Shown here in pieces: positions 1 to 12,490 of a stretch of DNA of 64,000 bases. This DNA comes from Proteles cristata cristata (taxonomy: Eukaryota > Chordata > Mammalia > Carnivora > Hyaenidae). Each line of letters opens with the position of its first letter. Positions within the stretch are counted from its first letter, which is position 1. The notes beneath the pieces were generated by a model, which saw only the letters and a list, made by a program, of their open reading frames with translations, was not told where the DNA came from and did no database searches. Location of the stretch: the NCBI GenBank assembly GCA_017311185.1, contig JAESUZ010001069.1, positions 690,501-754,500 of the forward strand, given 5' to 3'. The position numbers and the translations under genes were made by a program.

Positions 1-3000
1 GAACTTCTCGTGTAGCTCTTTCTCACTCAATTCTGTGCCTTTTACAGTTAAAGCCAACATTTGGCTTTTTTCTAGTAATTCCTTTTCATAACCTACCTTT
101 TGGTTGTCCAGTTTTTCTTGACTTTTCTTAAAACTAATAAGTTCATCGGCTTTCTTTTGGCTTTCTAAAATAAGTGCCTCTTTAAGGATTGTGAGCTTAG
201 TTTCAAAATTTGCTTTCCACTGAATAAGTATTTCACTATCTGGATCTTCATTAAAATATTTTTCAAGTCCTTGTTTGATGGCTTCATATTTTTCTGTGAC
301 TGGAGGCGTAAATGTGCTTATTCTGAATGTCTGGATTTTTCCATTCTGAATCTGGTTGATTAGCTGTTTCTGCAAGCCCAGCACATGACTCCTCAGTTCC
401 CAGGTCCAGTGGTTATACATTGTTTCCAATTTGCTCATGGCCATGACTTCTCTGGTGTTCTTGAAACTGAAAATAAAGTTCTCATTCACCAGGGCCCTCC
501 ACAAATCTTGGTCTCATAATTTTACATCTGATATCTTCATGACGCTTCCTTTACATTTCTGTTTGACTGTCAGAAGAATTCCACTTTTCAGTTCCTGGAC
601 ATTGTGGCTATAGCGAGGGTTGGGAGGGGCCATTGGAGGATTGCCATCCCAGAGATGAGCAAAGTAGTAAACATGAGTATTGACATCAAACTTAATGACA
701 TCACTAAAGCGGGTTACATCTGAGTACTGTTCTTGTTCAGCTGCTGTTGCTGCCATTTCATGTAATCTCTGCTCTAGCCGCCTTCGTCCTTCCATAGTTT
801 GGTCTTTAGCTGTGACTTCCCCCACATTCTGATGGACAAAAAGGCAGCTTGGGGAGATTTTTACTTGTTTCATCCTCAGAAAGGCTTGGACAACTATTTG
901 TAGAATATCTTGCATTTCTGATGGATTCTCCCCAAAAATATTAATCAGAGTCAAGTTTCCAAGTCCAATAACAAAGGTTGCCAGCTCATTGTCACGATTC
1001 TGGGATTTGCCGCTGAGTTCTGGGGCGCGAAGTCCTTCTGTGTCCACAACAAGCACAAAATCAAAGCCAAGTTCCTGTGTAAATGTGTCCTCCACCTTCA
1101 GGAGCTGCATGTAGGCGCCCCGGGTGCACCTCCCAGCACTGACAGTGAACTGCAGCCCAAAAAGGGCATTCAGCAGGGTGGACTTCCCTGAGCTCTGCAG
1201 GCCAAGGATGGAGAGAACAAACAGCCGTTTGTCTCCAAGGTTCTCAGAAACCTTGTCAAAAACAGCTGCTACCCACTTTAGAGGCACATATGAAGCATCC
1301 CCATCCATCAGCTCAATGGGAAGACCAGATATCATTAGCTCTGCAGCAATCTGGGGAAGGGAGAGAAAAAGGTGATCTTTTGTGGAGAAAGTTTCTTCCA
1401 GAACTTCATAGATCTGGCCTATTTCTCTGAGAAGTTGTTCAATTCCCAAGGTGCAGTCACTAATCTCTGTAGAGATGGCTTCTATCTCATTTTGCCAGTG
1501 TTTCAGGAAGGTGCTCTTTGTTGCTTTTTTCTTTTCTGTTTGTATCGATGACCACAAATTCTTTTTCTTTTCATTTAGTTTTTCCACATGTCCTGCAGTC
1601 AGATTGTCCAAAGACATACTCAGCCACTGTAAGAAGTAGAGTTTGGTATGAGTTTCTGAATGGTTTTGGAGAATTTCAAGGACAGATTTCATTAAGTCAT
1701 TGAGAGGAAAGGCTCTGTTCAACTGTTGCTGCCGTATGTTTTGTTTATCTGCCTCAATCTCAGTCTTGTGTTGTTCAATGCTCCGATTTCTTTTTTCTCT
1801 CAGATGATAGAGTTCTTTGTCCTTTTTACACCAAAGATGCCACAGTTTTCCCTGAAGGGGTGGTAAGTTTTCCTTCATCTGAGGTATCTGCTTTTCTCCT
1901 AATAGGGCCATGAGAACCTCTGCCTTTTCTTTGGCTTCCTTGCAGTCTGTCTGGTCTTCATCAATAAGGAATCCTTGCTTGCAAGCAATCTGAGCACAGT
2001 CCTCTAAGCTAAAAGTAGTGTCAGAGAGCTCTAGTAAATCTCTGATTTTAGTTTTGAGGTTGTCTGTTAATTCTGCCTCATTTCTGTTCTTGATCCCAAT
2101 TCTCACTTTTTGGCCAGAATAATTGGCCGTGGTTTTTTCTTTGTCATCAAGCAGACAGATCAAAGGTTTTGGTAGCTCACACAGGCCATGGATGATTTTT
2201 CGGTTTTCTTTATTGTCATCAGAAGTTGCCATGAGGACTACAATGAGAGAAGAGATCTCCTTCAGGAAGGTCAGTTGCTTCTCATGTTCCTTGGCATCTC
2301 CATGAAGATTGGCAAAGGTCAAACAGTTGTCAAATCTGTCCTCCTCTTCACCCCCAGGACAGAACCAGCATATTTCTACTACACCACCCATCAAGAGACA
2401 GTCTTTGCTACTCCCTCTGCAATGTCGATGAAAAAAGATATCATGTTTATGTTTACTGAGAATACAGTTCATAATCTGAGATTTGGAAGCAGAGAATCCA
2501 CTTCCAACCCTAATAAAGGACACAATGGGGGTAGAGACAAGATTCATTTGCCAATTCTTATAATTGTTGCTTGCCTCATTTGTTGATTCCCTTGCTTGCT
2601 GCCAACTTCTCCTAATTTGACTGAGAGACCAGAGAGAGAATTCAATTTGAGAATTGCAAGGATTAGGTATAAGAAGAGGGAGGGCAAACTGACAAATAGA
2701 GAGTTTGGCCAGAATATATTGTCTAGCAAAATCATCTGCACAGTGAAGAATTGCCATCTGAAGAATTGCCATCTGAATATCCATAGGGTGAATATGGGGT
2801 CTGGAATCAGTGGTTGAAAGATTAGTGAGACTATCATTGTCTTCAAAAAAATCATCATATGGATCAAAACCCTCATTTTTCTGTTTAAGGCACTTAAATT
2901 GACTTGATTCTCTGCATTCCCATCATCTTTGAAGACCAAGTATCTCAGCCCATAATCCAACATCAGTAGCTTCTGTAAGAAGTAGAAGGAAAGCTCTCGT

Positions 3001-5705
3001 TCAGAGCTGGGCTGGGTGTTGTACACCGACGTCTTGTAGATCAGATGGAAGTTAGCTCTGTTCATCCTCTTTGGGTAGTAGTGTTCTAGGCCTAGACGCT
3101 GCAGTAATTCTAAGAAGGCTCCATTTTCTGTGGCCTCCCATTTGTTGTTTTCATTATCATGTGGTTCATGAGGTGGTGCCTTTTCATGGAAGATTCTTTG
3201 CAAATGTTTTCTCACTTCATCCATTTGCAATGAAGGGGTGGTGACTTCATAAATCCCATCAATGAGCAGTCTCAAGTCTTTCTCTAGGTTTCCCCAATCA
3301 TGATCTGCCCCAGGTTTGCTGAGGATATCTACAACTTTTTTAGATAATGATTGTCCCATGTACTGTCTTATAAATGTCAACCGTTGTGTTTTCTCTTTTG
3401 GAGAAACAGCCAAAACCCCAACAGAGGCTGTCAAACCTGTGAGCACAAGGAATGCCTGAGCCCTGGACCTGCAAATATTATTGAGCTCCTGGTATTTTTC
3501 TTGGGCAGTTTGCATTTCATGCAGTAGAAAGTCTAACTCATCACATCCCAGGAGATACTGAAAGGTATTGTTTACCAGGTGATAACCTGCACCAGCTGCA
3601 ATGGAAAGTAGCAAGAGCTGTATGTCTGACTGCTCTGTTTCTTGGAGATAATTCAAGAAGCAGCGAAGAGACCGGCCAACCTCATAAGTGGCCTTTCTTT
3701 GTGCTTCCTCCACTGTTTCTAGGGACTCAGATTTAACCTTTACTTCCTGGAAGTCATTTTTGTTTTTTCTTAGGATTTTAATTAATTCAGAAAATTGAGA
3801 GATTTTTATATGCTCCTGCGCTGACTCTGACCAGAAGATCCACTGAATGATGGAATGAGCCTGAGGAAAGTTTGTCACACTATAGATGTGAGGATCCAAA
3901 AGGCTGCGCAACTGAGACTTAATAAATTTTGTATCATAAATGGAAGAACTTTTGCAAAAATTGAAAGTGTTTACCAGAAAATTCTGCAGATCCCTATCTG
4001 TGAGGCATATGTTAATCCAAGTGTCATAACTTTTTAGTTTTTGACTCAACATTTGCATGAAACTTATCAGCTTTTTAAGCTGCTCTTCAGGGTCAGATAT
4101 CTCCCAGGATTTTATATCCTCTAGGAAAACCCTGGCCTTCTTCACAACGCTCAGTAATTCTTCTCCATTCTGTATCTGGGTAGAGAGGCCAGTCAGAGCA
4201 GTGTAGCTGTCCTTCAGGCAGAGAGCTACCTGAAGAGCCTCTTTAAAATCACTTCTGTGGCTGGAGTGGATGATGTCCCAGACAGGCACCAGTTGAATTC
4301 CCCGGTCAATGACACACCAGGTTCAATTACTGGCAACTAGGCCAGTTTTCCACTGGAAAAGGTCATTTGATTCTGGTGGGCCACCTGTCTGGGCCACAGA
4401 TAATTGGATTTTGGCTTGGAGATTTTGGGAGCTTGTGCTCTGAGTGTCTTCTTTTGAATGAGAGTCTGTCACAGCCATATCTGTAGCAACTCGAATTCCA
4501 AAGCCACTGTAACTGCCCCTTATGTAAGTGTCCAGGGCCTTGGCTGACTGCTGTTTCACTTCTGCCAGTTGCTCACTTTGGAAACCCTCTGAAATGGCTT
4601 TCCACCAGTAGATTCCTCCAAAGTGCAGAGGGCCCTGGTTAGCATGAGAGCCAAACCTGTGGAAGAAGGCTTCAGCCCTGGACTTTAGCAAAGAGACTCT
4701 GTCTGGGCCTGCAGACTGATCCAGAAGGCCTTCAATGTCTTTTAATTCATAGAGAGCAGCCTTGGATAACTGGAGCTGATCAGTGGGAAAGTGACAGGAA
4801 GCCAGTGGGATGTAGCTGAACTTGGTTGAGCAAAAATAAGAGTGCTCAGAATGTGATTGTTGGGTTTCCTTAGATTCTGAGTGTTTGCTGTAATCTACAC
4901 TTGCTTCCAGGCTAAATCCCCAACCTTGACCTCTGGCTGAGGCAGTTACACTGAAGCCCAGCTTCTCTATAGTCTGGGTAAATGTGGATTCTTCTTCAGA
5001 AGATGTAAATTCTCTTGTTTTCATCCATGTGCCCTGCTGAGGGCCAAAGAGTGAGAAGTTCTTTGGGACACCGAGTAGCTCCTCTCTCTTCTCTATCAAA
5101 CCCCTTTCATTGCTAGTTTTGTAAATTCCCTGCAGAGCTAACCCTCCAGATGCCCATCTAACAAGATCTCCATCTGGAAGGTTCTGCCTGTGAGATAATA
5201 TCCCCTCTGTGAGGTTGAGTTGTTTCTGAATGTTTTCCATGACTTGTTGGAGGGACTTTTGGGGAGGTGGCCAGTATTCTTCAGGGATCCCCATTGCCTG
5301 CCTCAGCTCTGCCTCTTTTCTCCTCACTGCTTCTTCCTCTTGCTGCCTCCCTGCTGACAGCAAGCCTCTTAGCTCCTGTAGTGTCTGTTCTGCATGCTTC
5401 TGCGTTTTCTTTATCATTTCCAGCTGAGATTCCTGTAACTCAGAAAGACTATTTGAGTGTGACATGTTAAGAATCATTTCTAGGGCTTTCTTCTCCCAGG
5501 AATGTCATGCCTGAGATTTCAGCTTCTGGAGGTCTTTTTCTTCTAGGTGTTGTAAGGCCTGGGCACAAGTCACACCCAGATGTTCCTGCAACTTGGGCAA
5601 CCAGTACTCGGGTGCCAGTCCTACTTCTGTCAGCTTCTCTTGAAGGTCATGTGTTCTTCTGCCTCTGAGCAGGGGCTCATCAGGAGTGGACTTCACTGTG
5701 GCCAT
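1..5705 (-). pseudogene. GVIN1: GVIN/VLIG interferon-induced very large GTPase, broken copy, 3' end outside window
   Basis: The family encodes cytosolic interferon-inducible giant GTPases of about 2,400 residues, usually from one large coding exon. Here about 1,900 codons are visible. The start ATG at 5705-5703 (MATVKSTPDE) follows a splice acceptor in a good Kozak context. At about codon 350 there is an FGSHA...GPLHFGG stretch (about 4608-4671). Near codon 1,500 lies a dynamin/VLIG-type G domain: P-loop GLQSSGKST (about 1177-1203), switch RCTRGAYM, and DTEGLRAPE (about 1011-1045). Coiled-coil-rich sequence continues to position 1. Disruptions: TGA at 5507-5505, 4325-4323 and 516-514, and a one-base frameshift at a five-T run (2876-2880). 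Reading resumes cleanly after each one. All three TGAs would fit CGA-to-TGA CpG decay (inference). Human also has a GVIN pseudogene, so decay is plausible. A polymorphic null allele or sequencing error at the homopolymer is the alternative. Confidence 0.9.
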
Positions 5706-5735
5706 GGCTGTGGGAAGAAAAGACACTCAGTTTGC
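5706..5735 (-). other. 3' splice acceptor upstream of GVIN coding exon
   Basis: Read on the minus strand, a pyrimidine-rich tract (TGTCTTTTCTTCCCACAG) ends in AG at 5709-5708. The next bases are CC and then the GVIN start ATG followed by GCC. This places the whole visible reading frame in one exon and implies a non-coding 5' exon at higher coordinates, which I could not locate. It also argues against the longer upstream ATG (5726), which would lie within the intron. Confidence 0.7.
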
Positions 5736-6100
5736 CTGTGTTATGACCTCAGAAGTCACATAGCCAAAAGGGTGAATGCACTAAAGATGCAAGTCTTCAA
5801 GTTTTCTCAGTTCCTCCTCTCATTGTTCCAACAAATATGTTTTGTTAACACTGCTTCTTCTGCTTCTTCTTCTTCTTCTTCTTCTGGTTTGTTTGTTTGT
5901 TTGTTTGTTTGTTTGTTTGTTTTGGCAAGATATCTTTGTGAGTGTTCTCAATATGGATTGCCTTTTAGTTACCAGGGTGAGTTGCAACTTGAAGCCTGGC
6001 TTTTAGAATTCCCTATTACATAGAATTGATTGCATAGAGAACAGTAAGCTGAGGGTTGGAGTTTGGAATATGCATGAGTTTGATAGCCTGATGTTTGTTT
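5736..6100. repeat. GVIN 5' intron with (TTC)n and (GTTT)n microsatellites
   Basis: This is intronic or upstream sequence of the GVIN exon with no gene visible. Two adjacent simple repeats are clear: an interrupted TTC/CTT run at 5854-5885 and about nine GTTT units at 5887-5924. Confidence 0.75.
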
Positions 6101-6112
6101 AAAACCAAGAGT

Positions 6113-6353
6113 TGCCAGGGGCTCCTGGGTGGCTCAGTCGGTTGTGCTTCCGACTTCGACTCAGGTCATGAGTCGTGGTTTGTGGGTTCAAGCCCTGCGT
6201 CGGGCTCTGTGCTGACAGCTAGCTCAGAGCCTGGAGTGTATTTCAGATTCTGTATCTTCCTCTCTCTCTGACCCTCCCCTGCTCACGCTGTCTCTCTCTC
6301 TCTCTCTCTCTCAGAAATAAATAAAACATTAAAAAATTAAAAACAATACACAA
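6113..6353 (+). mobile_element. SINEC (felid tRNA-derived SINE)
   Basis: The copy starts GGGGCTCCTGGGTGGCTCAG at about 6117, has the tRNA-like B-box block near 6185-6215, a TC-rich segment and an A-rich tail. It is flanked by a 12-bp target-site duplication AAAACCAAGAGT at 6101-6112 and 6354-6365. Confidence 0.9.
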
Positions 6354-6367
6354 AAAACCAAGAGTGG

Positions 6368-6811
6368 TGACAAAAAAAATAAGAAAAAGAAAAAAAACAG
6401 GCATCTTGCCATTTACAATGATGTGCATGGAACTAGAGTGTAAGCTAAGTGAAATAAGTTAGTCAGAAAAGAACAAATACCATGTAATTTCATTCATATG
6501 GGAATTTAAGAAACAAAACACATGAACACGGGTGGAAAAAAGAGAGGCAAACCATGAAATAGACTCTTAACTACAGAGAACAGACAGAGTTACTGGAAGG
6601 GAGGTTGGCAGGGGAAAGGGTTAAATGAGTGATGGATATTAAGGAGGCCACTTGCTGTGACGATCACTGGGTGTTGTATGTAAGTGATGAATCACTAAAT
6701 TCTATACCTGAAACTAGTATTACACTGTATATTAACTAACTTGAATTTAAATAAGAAATTGAAAACAAAAGAAAAAAATTCAAAAAATATTATTCAATAG
6801 CAAACAAAAAA
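6368..6811 (+). mobile_element. 5'-truncated L1, 3' UTR only
   Basis: The text runs from an ORF2-end-like stretch (CATGGAACTAGAGTG) through the typical carnivore L1 3' UTR (GAGAGGCAAACCATG-like and CACTGGGTGTTGTATG) to an A-rich end. The related 3' ends at 18000-18240 and 40620-40975 share the same order of blocks. CAAGAGTGG occurs on both sides (6359-6367 and 6812-6820) and could be its target-site duplication. Confidence 0.8.
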
Positions 6812-6820
6812 CAAGAGTGG

Positions 6821-7965
6821 CACCACTAATTATATTTCCTCTTTTAGTTTCTGTCAAACCTGTGTTGAGTGGTTTCTGTCTTGTCTTTCTATCACTTCTT
6901 CTTGGCCATTTTATGATTTTTTTTTACTCTTCTGTCCTTTAAAATTCACTTGCAGAGGTCAGTATCATGATGGCATAAGATGTTCCTCTTTTTTGGCCCC
7001 CTTTTAAAACAACTTATTAGACATCCATCTGTGAACAAAAATACCTCAGTTGAAGTTGTGGGATCTAGCACGCTATGCCAAGGGACATGGGAGTAATCTC
7101 ATCCACCTGTGCATCTGACAATAGGCAGAAGACCTCAGTATGGGCCACAGAACCTGCAGAACCAGTAAGCCTGCCCCAGCGCCCTGGCCACGGTCAGAAA
7201 AAAACCTAGAGTGTGCTGTCCTGGGCAGATACCCACAGGTGAAAGAATTTGCAGAAATACAGCCCTCTTGTTGGGAGATTCCTGCACAAGTTTGGTGACA
7301 TTGATGGACTGGAACTGTCCAAAAGGGTAGTGGCGAGTGAGTGCCCACTACTCCCAATTGTGTGGGAGGTGGCTGGAGAAATCCATCTCTGGGTATTCAT
7401 CCCAGAGTATCAAGTCAGGACTGGGAGAATGGAGAAGGGATTGGGAAAGAAGAATATCAAAAAATTTTAAAGGGACATGGTCCTGTTGATTACACTGAGG
7501 AATTCAGCAGGAAGTCCTTCCATGAGCCTCTGGGAGAACCTCACCCAAGGATCTCCTCACCCAAGGGCACCCTCAGTGCCCCAAGTGCTAAACCGACCAA
7601 TACTCCCCCCTCCTCTGCTTTGTGGCTGGCTCCCTATGCATGCTCCTGAGTTCAGTGGTGAGAGCTAGTCTGCTCTCCGTAGCTAGACTGCTATTAGCAA
7701 AACAGATCAGGATTTGTGAGGAAGAGAGAAACCATACACTTGAGCCATAGCACCACCTTCTGGAAGACAAGAGAAGTTTCTGTAGCCAATCTGCTGAGTT
7801 GTAAGAACCAGACAAAACCTAAAAGGTTAAGAATTCTGCCACAAGAGAAAGCGAGAGTAATGGAGCAGTTGTATCCATACAAAAATAAAGAAAACCCAGC
7901 TATAATAGTACCAATACACAGAATAACCTAACTGAAAGGAACTAGTAAAAATTTAAGTAGCTGTC
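6821..7965 (+). other. Unassigned; part resembles an old L1 5' region
   Basis: No gene is visible. From about 6960 the sequence has the feel of an L1 5' leader: a GATGGCATAAGATG-like start, then GC-richer, CT/AG-mixed text without sustained frames, ending in an A-rich purine stretch. Short ORFs here do not look like proteins. The L1 assignment is tentative. Confidence 0.35.
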
Positions 7966-8470
7966 TTCTACTTGATGCAAACACAATGCAAAATTCTTCA
8001 GATCACTGTTTCCAGGCCATATACCCTAGGCTGTTTGCCTGGCCTCTCTCCAGGAGCAGGGCAGTGCCCTCAGGGTTCTATCCCAGTCCAGCCTGCTGAC
8101 TTTTAAAACTCTAGGCTTTAAGACCCGCTGGTTGCAAGAGCTTATAAAAAGGAGCCCTATCATTTTCTCAGACTATGTCATCGGGTAAATCTTCTTTTGT
8201 GTTCCTTCGTGTGCTCTGTCCTCTCTCACTCTTCCACAACCATGACCTCTTACTTTCCACAGCACCTGTGACCCTTTTCTCCCCTGAACCATGTGTCCAC
8301 ACTTCCTACCTTTTTTGATGTAACTTCTCCCTTTTTAGGTATGGAGTTTGTTCTGTCAGCCTTCAGTTGGTTTCTTAGGTATTTAGAATTATTTGATAGT
8401 TATCTAGTTGTATTCCTGGGATGAGACAAGCCTAGGGTCCTGCTACTGTGCTACCCAATCTACTCTTGAT
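7966..8470 (-). mobile_element. Old L1 5' UTR fragment, antisense
   Basis: The order of blocks (GGCAGGG-like, TTTTAAGA, CCACA...TTACTACCT-like, GTATGGAGTTTGTTC, GGGATGAGACAAGCCTAGGG) parallels the segment at 43580-43990, which has GTTGTGGAGTTTGTTCC and GGGATGAAGCAAGCTGAGGG. I read both as antisense 5' leaders of carnivore L1s. It is diverged. Confidence 0.5.
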
Positions 8471-8639
8471 GATTTAAAAAAAAAAATGAATGGACTCCCT
8501 TTCTGTTGCTGAAGGCAGTGGAGGCCATTGCCTGTTCTTTCAGAATGGCGCTCACTTATCACTCGGGACCAACTGACCTATATTCAATTGCTGTTCACGT
8601 GGGATCTTTCTCTATCTCAGTCTTCAAAAATTTTTTAAG

Positions 8640-8837
8640 CTTTTAAAAATTTATTTATTATGAAAGAGAAGGAGAGAACATGCATGAGAGCAGGGAAGGG
8701 GCAGAGAGAGAAAATTACAAGCAGACTTCATACTGTCGGCAGAGCCCAACATGGGGCTTGATCCTACAAACCATGAGATCATGACCTGAGCTGAGATCAA
8801 GAACTAGAAGCTCAACCAACTGAGCCATGTAGGTGCT
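8640..8837 (-). mobile_element. Older SINEC copy, antisense
   Basis: It runs from the antisense A-rich end (TTTAAAAATTTATTTATTA) through the AG-rich segment and CCCAACATGGGGCTTGATCC to AACCAACTGAGCCATG. It is more diverged from the consensus than the young copies. Confidence 0.8.
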
Positions 8838-9630
8838 ATCAGCTCTCAAAGTTCTCATTTGAATATTTGCTACTATCACCAAGACCTGCATCAGTGGCAG
8901 CTCCACCTCAGGTCATGCCCTGGGCTTCCAGTCTCACCACATGGGCCCTCTTACTCATTGTGGCATAGTGGCTGTGGTGGCCCCAGGGGAAACCCATGTT
9001 CCCCGCCCCCCACTTGCTTCCATACTTGTTGCATGCATCACCAAATGCCAACCATGGCTGTGTACGGGCCCATCACTCCCAACATTTCCAGGGCTAGTTC
9101 ATTCATCAGGTGGGTGTTTACATACTCTTTAGTGGATTCCAACTTCCACTGACATCATCCTGCTGTTTAAATCAACCAATATCTTTTCTGGGTTCTAATG
9201 AACCTCAGCATCAGGTGCCTTAACCCAGCATTTGATTCATCTTGCAGCACTACTTCTGCTTACCAAAAGTAGCCCACTGGGCACTCACATTCCACTCCTG
9301 GCTCCATGCTAGCAAAGCAGAATTCTTAGCCATTAGAGGTTTGAGAATAGGTTGAAACAGTTTTGGTTGAAGACCTCTAATCATTCACTTTACTAGATAA
9401 AACTTGTAGGTTTTTGTGTGTGAGAGTGCCAGCTATTCTGAGGGAAAGTTTGGAGAGAACTAGCTACTAGATGGTTCAATTAGTCTTTTTCCCCTCTACA
9501 CAGGTCAGGTGACCAATTTGCACATCAGGGCCATTACAGACCTCCACCAGAGCTTCCTTTGGCTTCACCCTTCCCAGACATAGCTCACCATCTTTCAGGT
9601 CCTAATACATGCACTCATGCTTCACTTCCC
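8838..9630. other. Unassigned sequence, no gene seen
   Basis: No sustained reading frame and no recognisable repeat core. The moderate GC content and lack of simple repeats would fit an old, decayed element (possibly an endogenous-retrovirus internal region) or unique DNA. I cannot tell which. Confidence 0.4.
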
Positions 9631-12490
9631 TGGCATGGTGGGTAAGATGGTCCAGTGATACACCCTCAGCAGACTAGAGAGTAGAGGTGAAGAACTTAAC
9701 GAATGAGATAGAAAATGCAATAGAGAGATGTACATAATAGTAGAACAAATGAAAGACAGAATAAGTGAGTTAGAGGACAAGAAATTTGAAATAACCCAGG
9801 TAGTGGAGATTAAAGAAAAAAGATTGAAAAAAGAGTGCAGTCTGCATGATGCATAGGATTTTATAAAAAGAAAAAAAAAACAGAATAATAAGGGTTCCAG
9901 AAGAAGAAGAGGAAAAGTTGCAGAAAGTTTATTTAAATAAATAATAGATGAGAACTTCCCACACCTGAAGAGACAATTGGACATCCAAGTTTGTGAAGCT
10001 AAGAGATCACTCTATTATCTCAGTGAAAAAAGACCTCTCTAAGACACACTATAATGAAACTGTCAAAAATCAAAGATAAAGAGCAACTCCTAAAAGCATC
10101 CAGTGAAAAATGATGGTAGTCTACAAAGGAACCCCCATTAGACTACTAGTGGATTTCTCAGCAGAAACCCTACAGGCCAGGAGAGACTGGAATGACCTAT
10201 GTGAAATGTTGGAGGAAAAAAATGTCAATCAAGGAGACTCTAAATGGCCCCCAAAACAAGAGTTCTGGCCCAGATGGCTTCCCAGGGAAATTGTACCAGA
10301 CATTTAAAGAAGAGTTAATACCTATTCTTCTCAAAGTGGTCTGAAATATAGAAATGGAAGGAAAGCTCCCAAACTCATTCTGTGAAGCCAGCATTACCAT
10401 GATTACAAAACCAAGCAAAGAACCTTCTAAAAAAAAAAAAAAGAATTACAGGCCAAATCCCTGATCAACCTGGATGCAAAAGTTTTCAACAAGATACTAG
10501 CAAATCAAATTCAAGAGTACATTAAAAGAATTATTCACCATGATCAAATGGTATTTACTCTGGGATGAAGGGCTGGTTCAATATTTGAAATCCTTAATCA
10601 GCATGATACACAGCATAAATAAAATAAAAGATAAGAATCATATGATCCTTTCAATAGATACAGAAAAAGCATTTGATAAAAATACACCATCCTTTCTTGA
10701 TGAAAACCCTCAAGAAAGTTTGGATAGAAGGAACATACCTCAACATCATAAAGGCCATATACAAAAGACCCACAGCTAACATCATCTTCAGTGGGGAAAA
10801 ACTTTCCCCCTAAGGTCAGGAATGTCCACTATCACCACTGTTGTTTAACAGAGTACTGAAAGTCCTAGCCTCAGCAATGAGAGGAAAAAAAAGAAATAAA
10901 GGCATCCATATAGGAAAGGAAAATGTCAAACTCTTCTCAGGTGACATATTCTGTGAAAACCCAAAAGACTCCATCAAAAAACTGCTGGCACTGATATGTG
11001 AATTCAGCAATATAAATATGTCGCAGAACATAAAATCAATATACAGAAATTGGTTGCATTTCTATACACCAATAATTAAGCAGCAGAAAGAGAAATTAAG
11101 GATTCGGTCCCACTTACAGTTGCACCAAAAACCATAAAATACCTAGGAATAAACCTAATCCAAGAAGTAAGAGATCTGTACACCGAAATCTACAGAAATC
11201 ATATGAAAGAAATTGAAGAATACGCAGAGAAATGGAAAAACATCCCATGCTCATGCAGTGGAATAACAAATATTGTTAAAATGTATATGTCACCCAAAGC
11301 AATGTACACATTCAATGCAATCCCTATCAAAACAACACCAGCATTCTTCACAGCAGCAGAATAAACAATTCTGAACTTTGTATGGAACCAGAAAAGACCC
11401 TCATCAGCCAAAGTAGTGTCAAGAAAGAAAATCAAAGCTACAGGCATCACAGTTCCAGACTTCAAGCTGTAATCATCAAGGCAATATGATACTGGCACAA
11501 AAACAGATATATAGAGCAATGGAACAGAACAGAGAACCCAGAAATGGACCCACAAATGTATGGCAAACTAATCTTCGATAGAGCAGGAAAGCATATCCAT
11601 TGGAAAAAAAATCTCTTCAGCAAATGGTGCTGGGAAAACTGGACAGCAACATGCAGAAGAATAAAGCTGGAGTACTTTCTTATAGCATGCACAAAATAAA
11701 TTCAAGATGGATGAAAGACCTAAATAAGAGATAGGAAACCGTCAAAATCTTAGAGGAGAAAACAGGCAGCAACCTCTTTGACCTCAGCCAAAACAACTTC
11801 TTACTATACATGTCTCTGGAGGCAAGGGAATGAAAAGCAAAAATGAAGTATTGAAAGCTCATCAAGACACAAACTTCTGTACAGCAAAGGAAACAATCAA
11901 CAAAACTAAAAGGGAACCAATGGAATGGGAGAAAATATTTGCAAATGACATATCTGATAAAAGGTTAGTATCCAAAATCTATAAAGAACTTGTCAAACTT
12001 AACCACTCCCCAAAAAAATGATCTAGTGAAGAAATGGACAGAAGACATGAATAGCCACTTTCCCAAAGAAGACATCCGAATGGCTAACAGACACATGAAA
12101 AGATGCTCAACATACTCATAATCAGGGAAATACAATTCAAAACCACAATGAGATACCACCTTCACACCTGTCAGAATGACTAAAATTAACAAGTAAGGAA
12201 GCAACATATGTTGGTGAGGATGTGGAGAAAGAGGAACATTTTGCATTGTTGGTGGGAACGCAAACTGTTACAGCCACTCTGGAAAACAGTATGGAAGTTC
12301 TTCAAAAAATTGAGAATAGAACTACCTTACAACCAAGCAAATGACTACTAGGTATTCATCAAAAGGATACAAAAGTGCTGATTTAAAGGGACACACACAC
12401 GTCAATGTTTATAGCAGTGCCAATTGAAACAAATTATGGAAAGAGCCCAAATGTCCATCGACTGGCGAATGGATAAGAAGATGTGTTATA
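9631..12490 (+). mobile_element. Old L1, internally deleted, 5' part of an interrupted copy
   Basis: ORF1-like text (about 9690-10230, including a TCAGCAGAAACCCTACAGGC block) joins directly to ORF2 reverse-transcriptase text at about 10231 (TCTGGCCCAGATGGCTTCCC). The ORF2 5' half is therefore missing. The ORF2 order is then normal up to 12490, where a younger L1 interrupts it. The copy resumes at 17924. Frames are heavily broken. Confidence 0.85.

Noticed and set aside
514..5507. In-frame TGA codons of GVIN as selenocysteine codons
   Set aside because: No GVIN family member is known to use selenocysteine, an accompanying frameshift exists, and CpG decay is simpler.
8838..9630. Endogenous retrovirus internal region
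   Set aside because: No LTR pair, primer-binding site or recognisable protein motif could be seen, so it is left unassigned.
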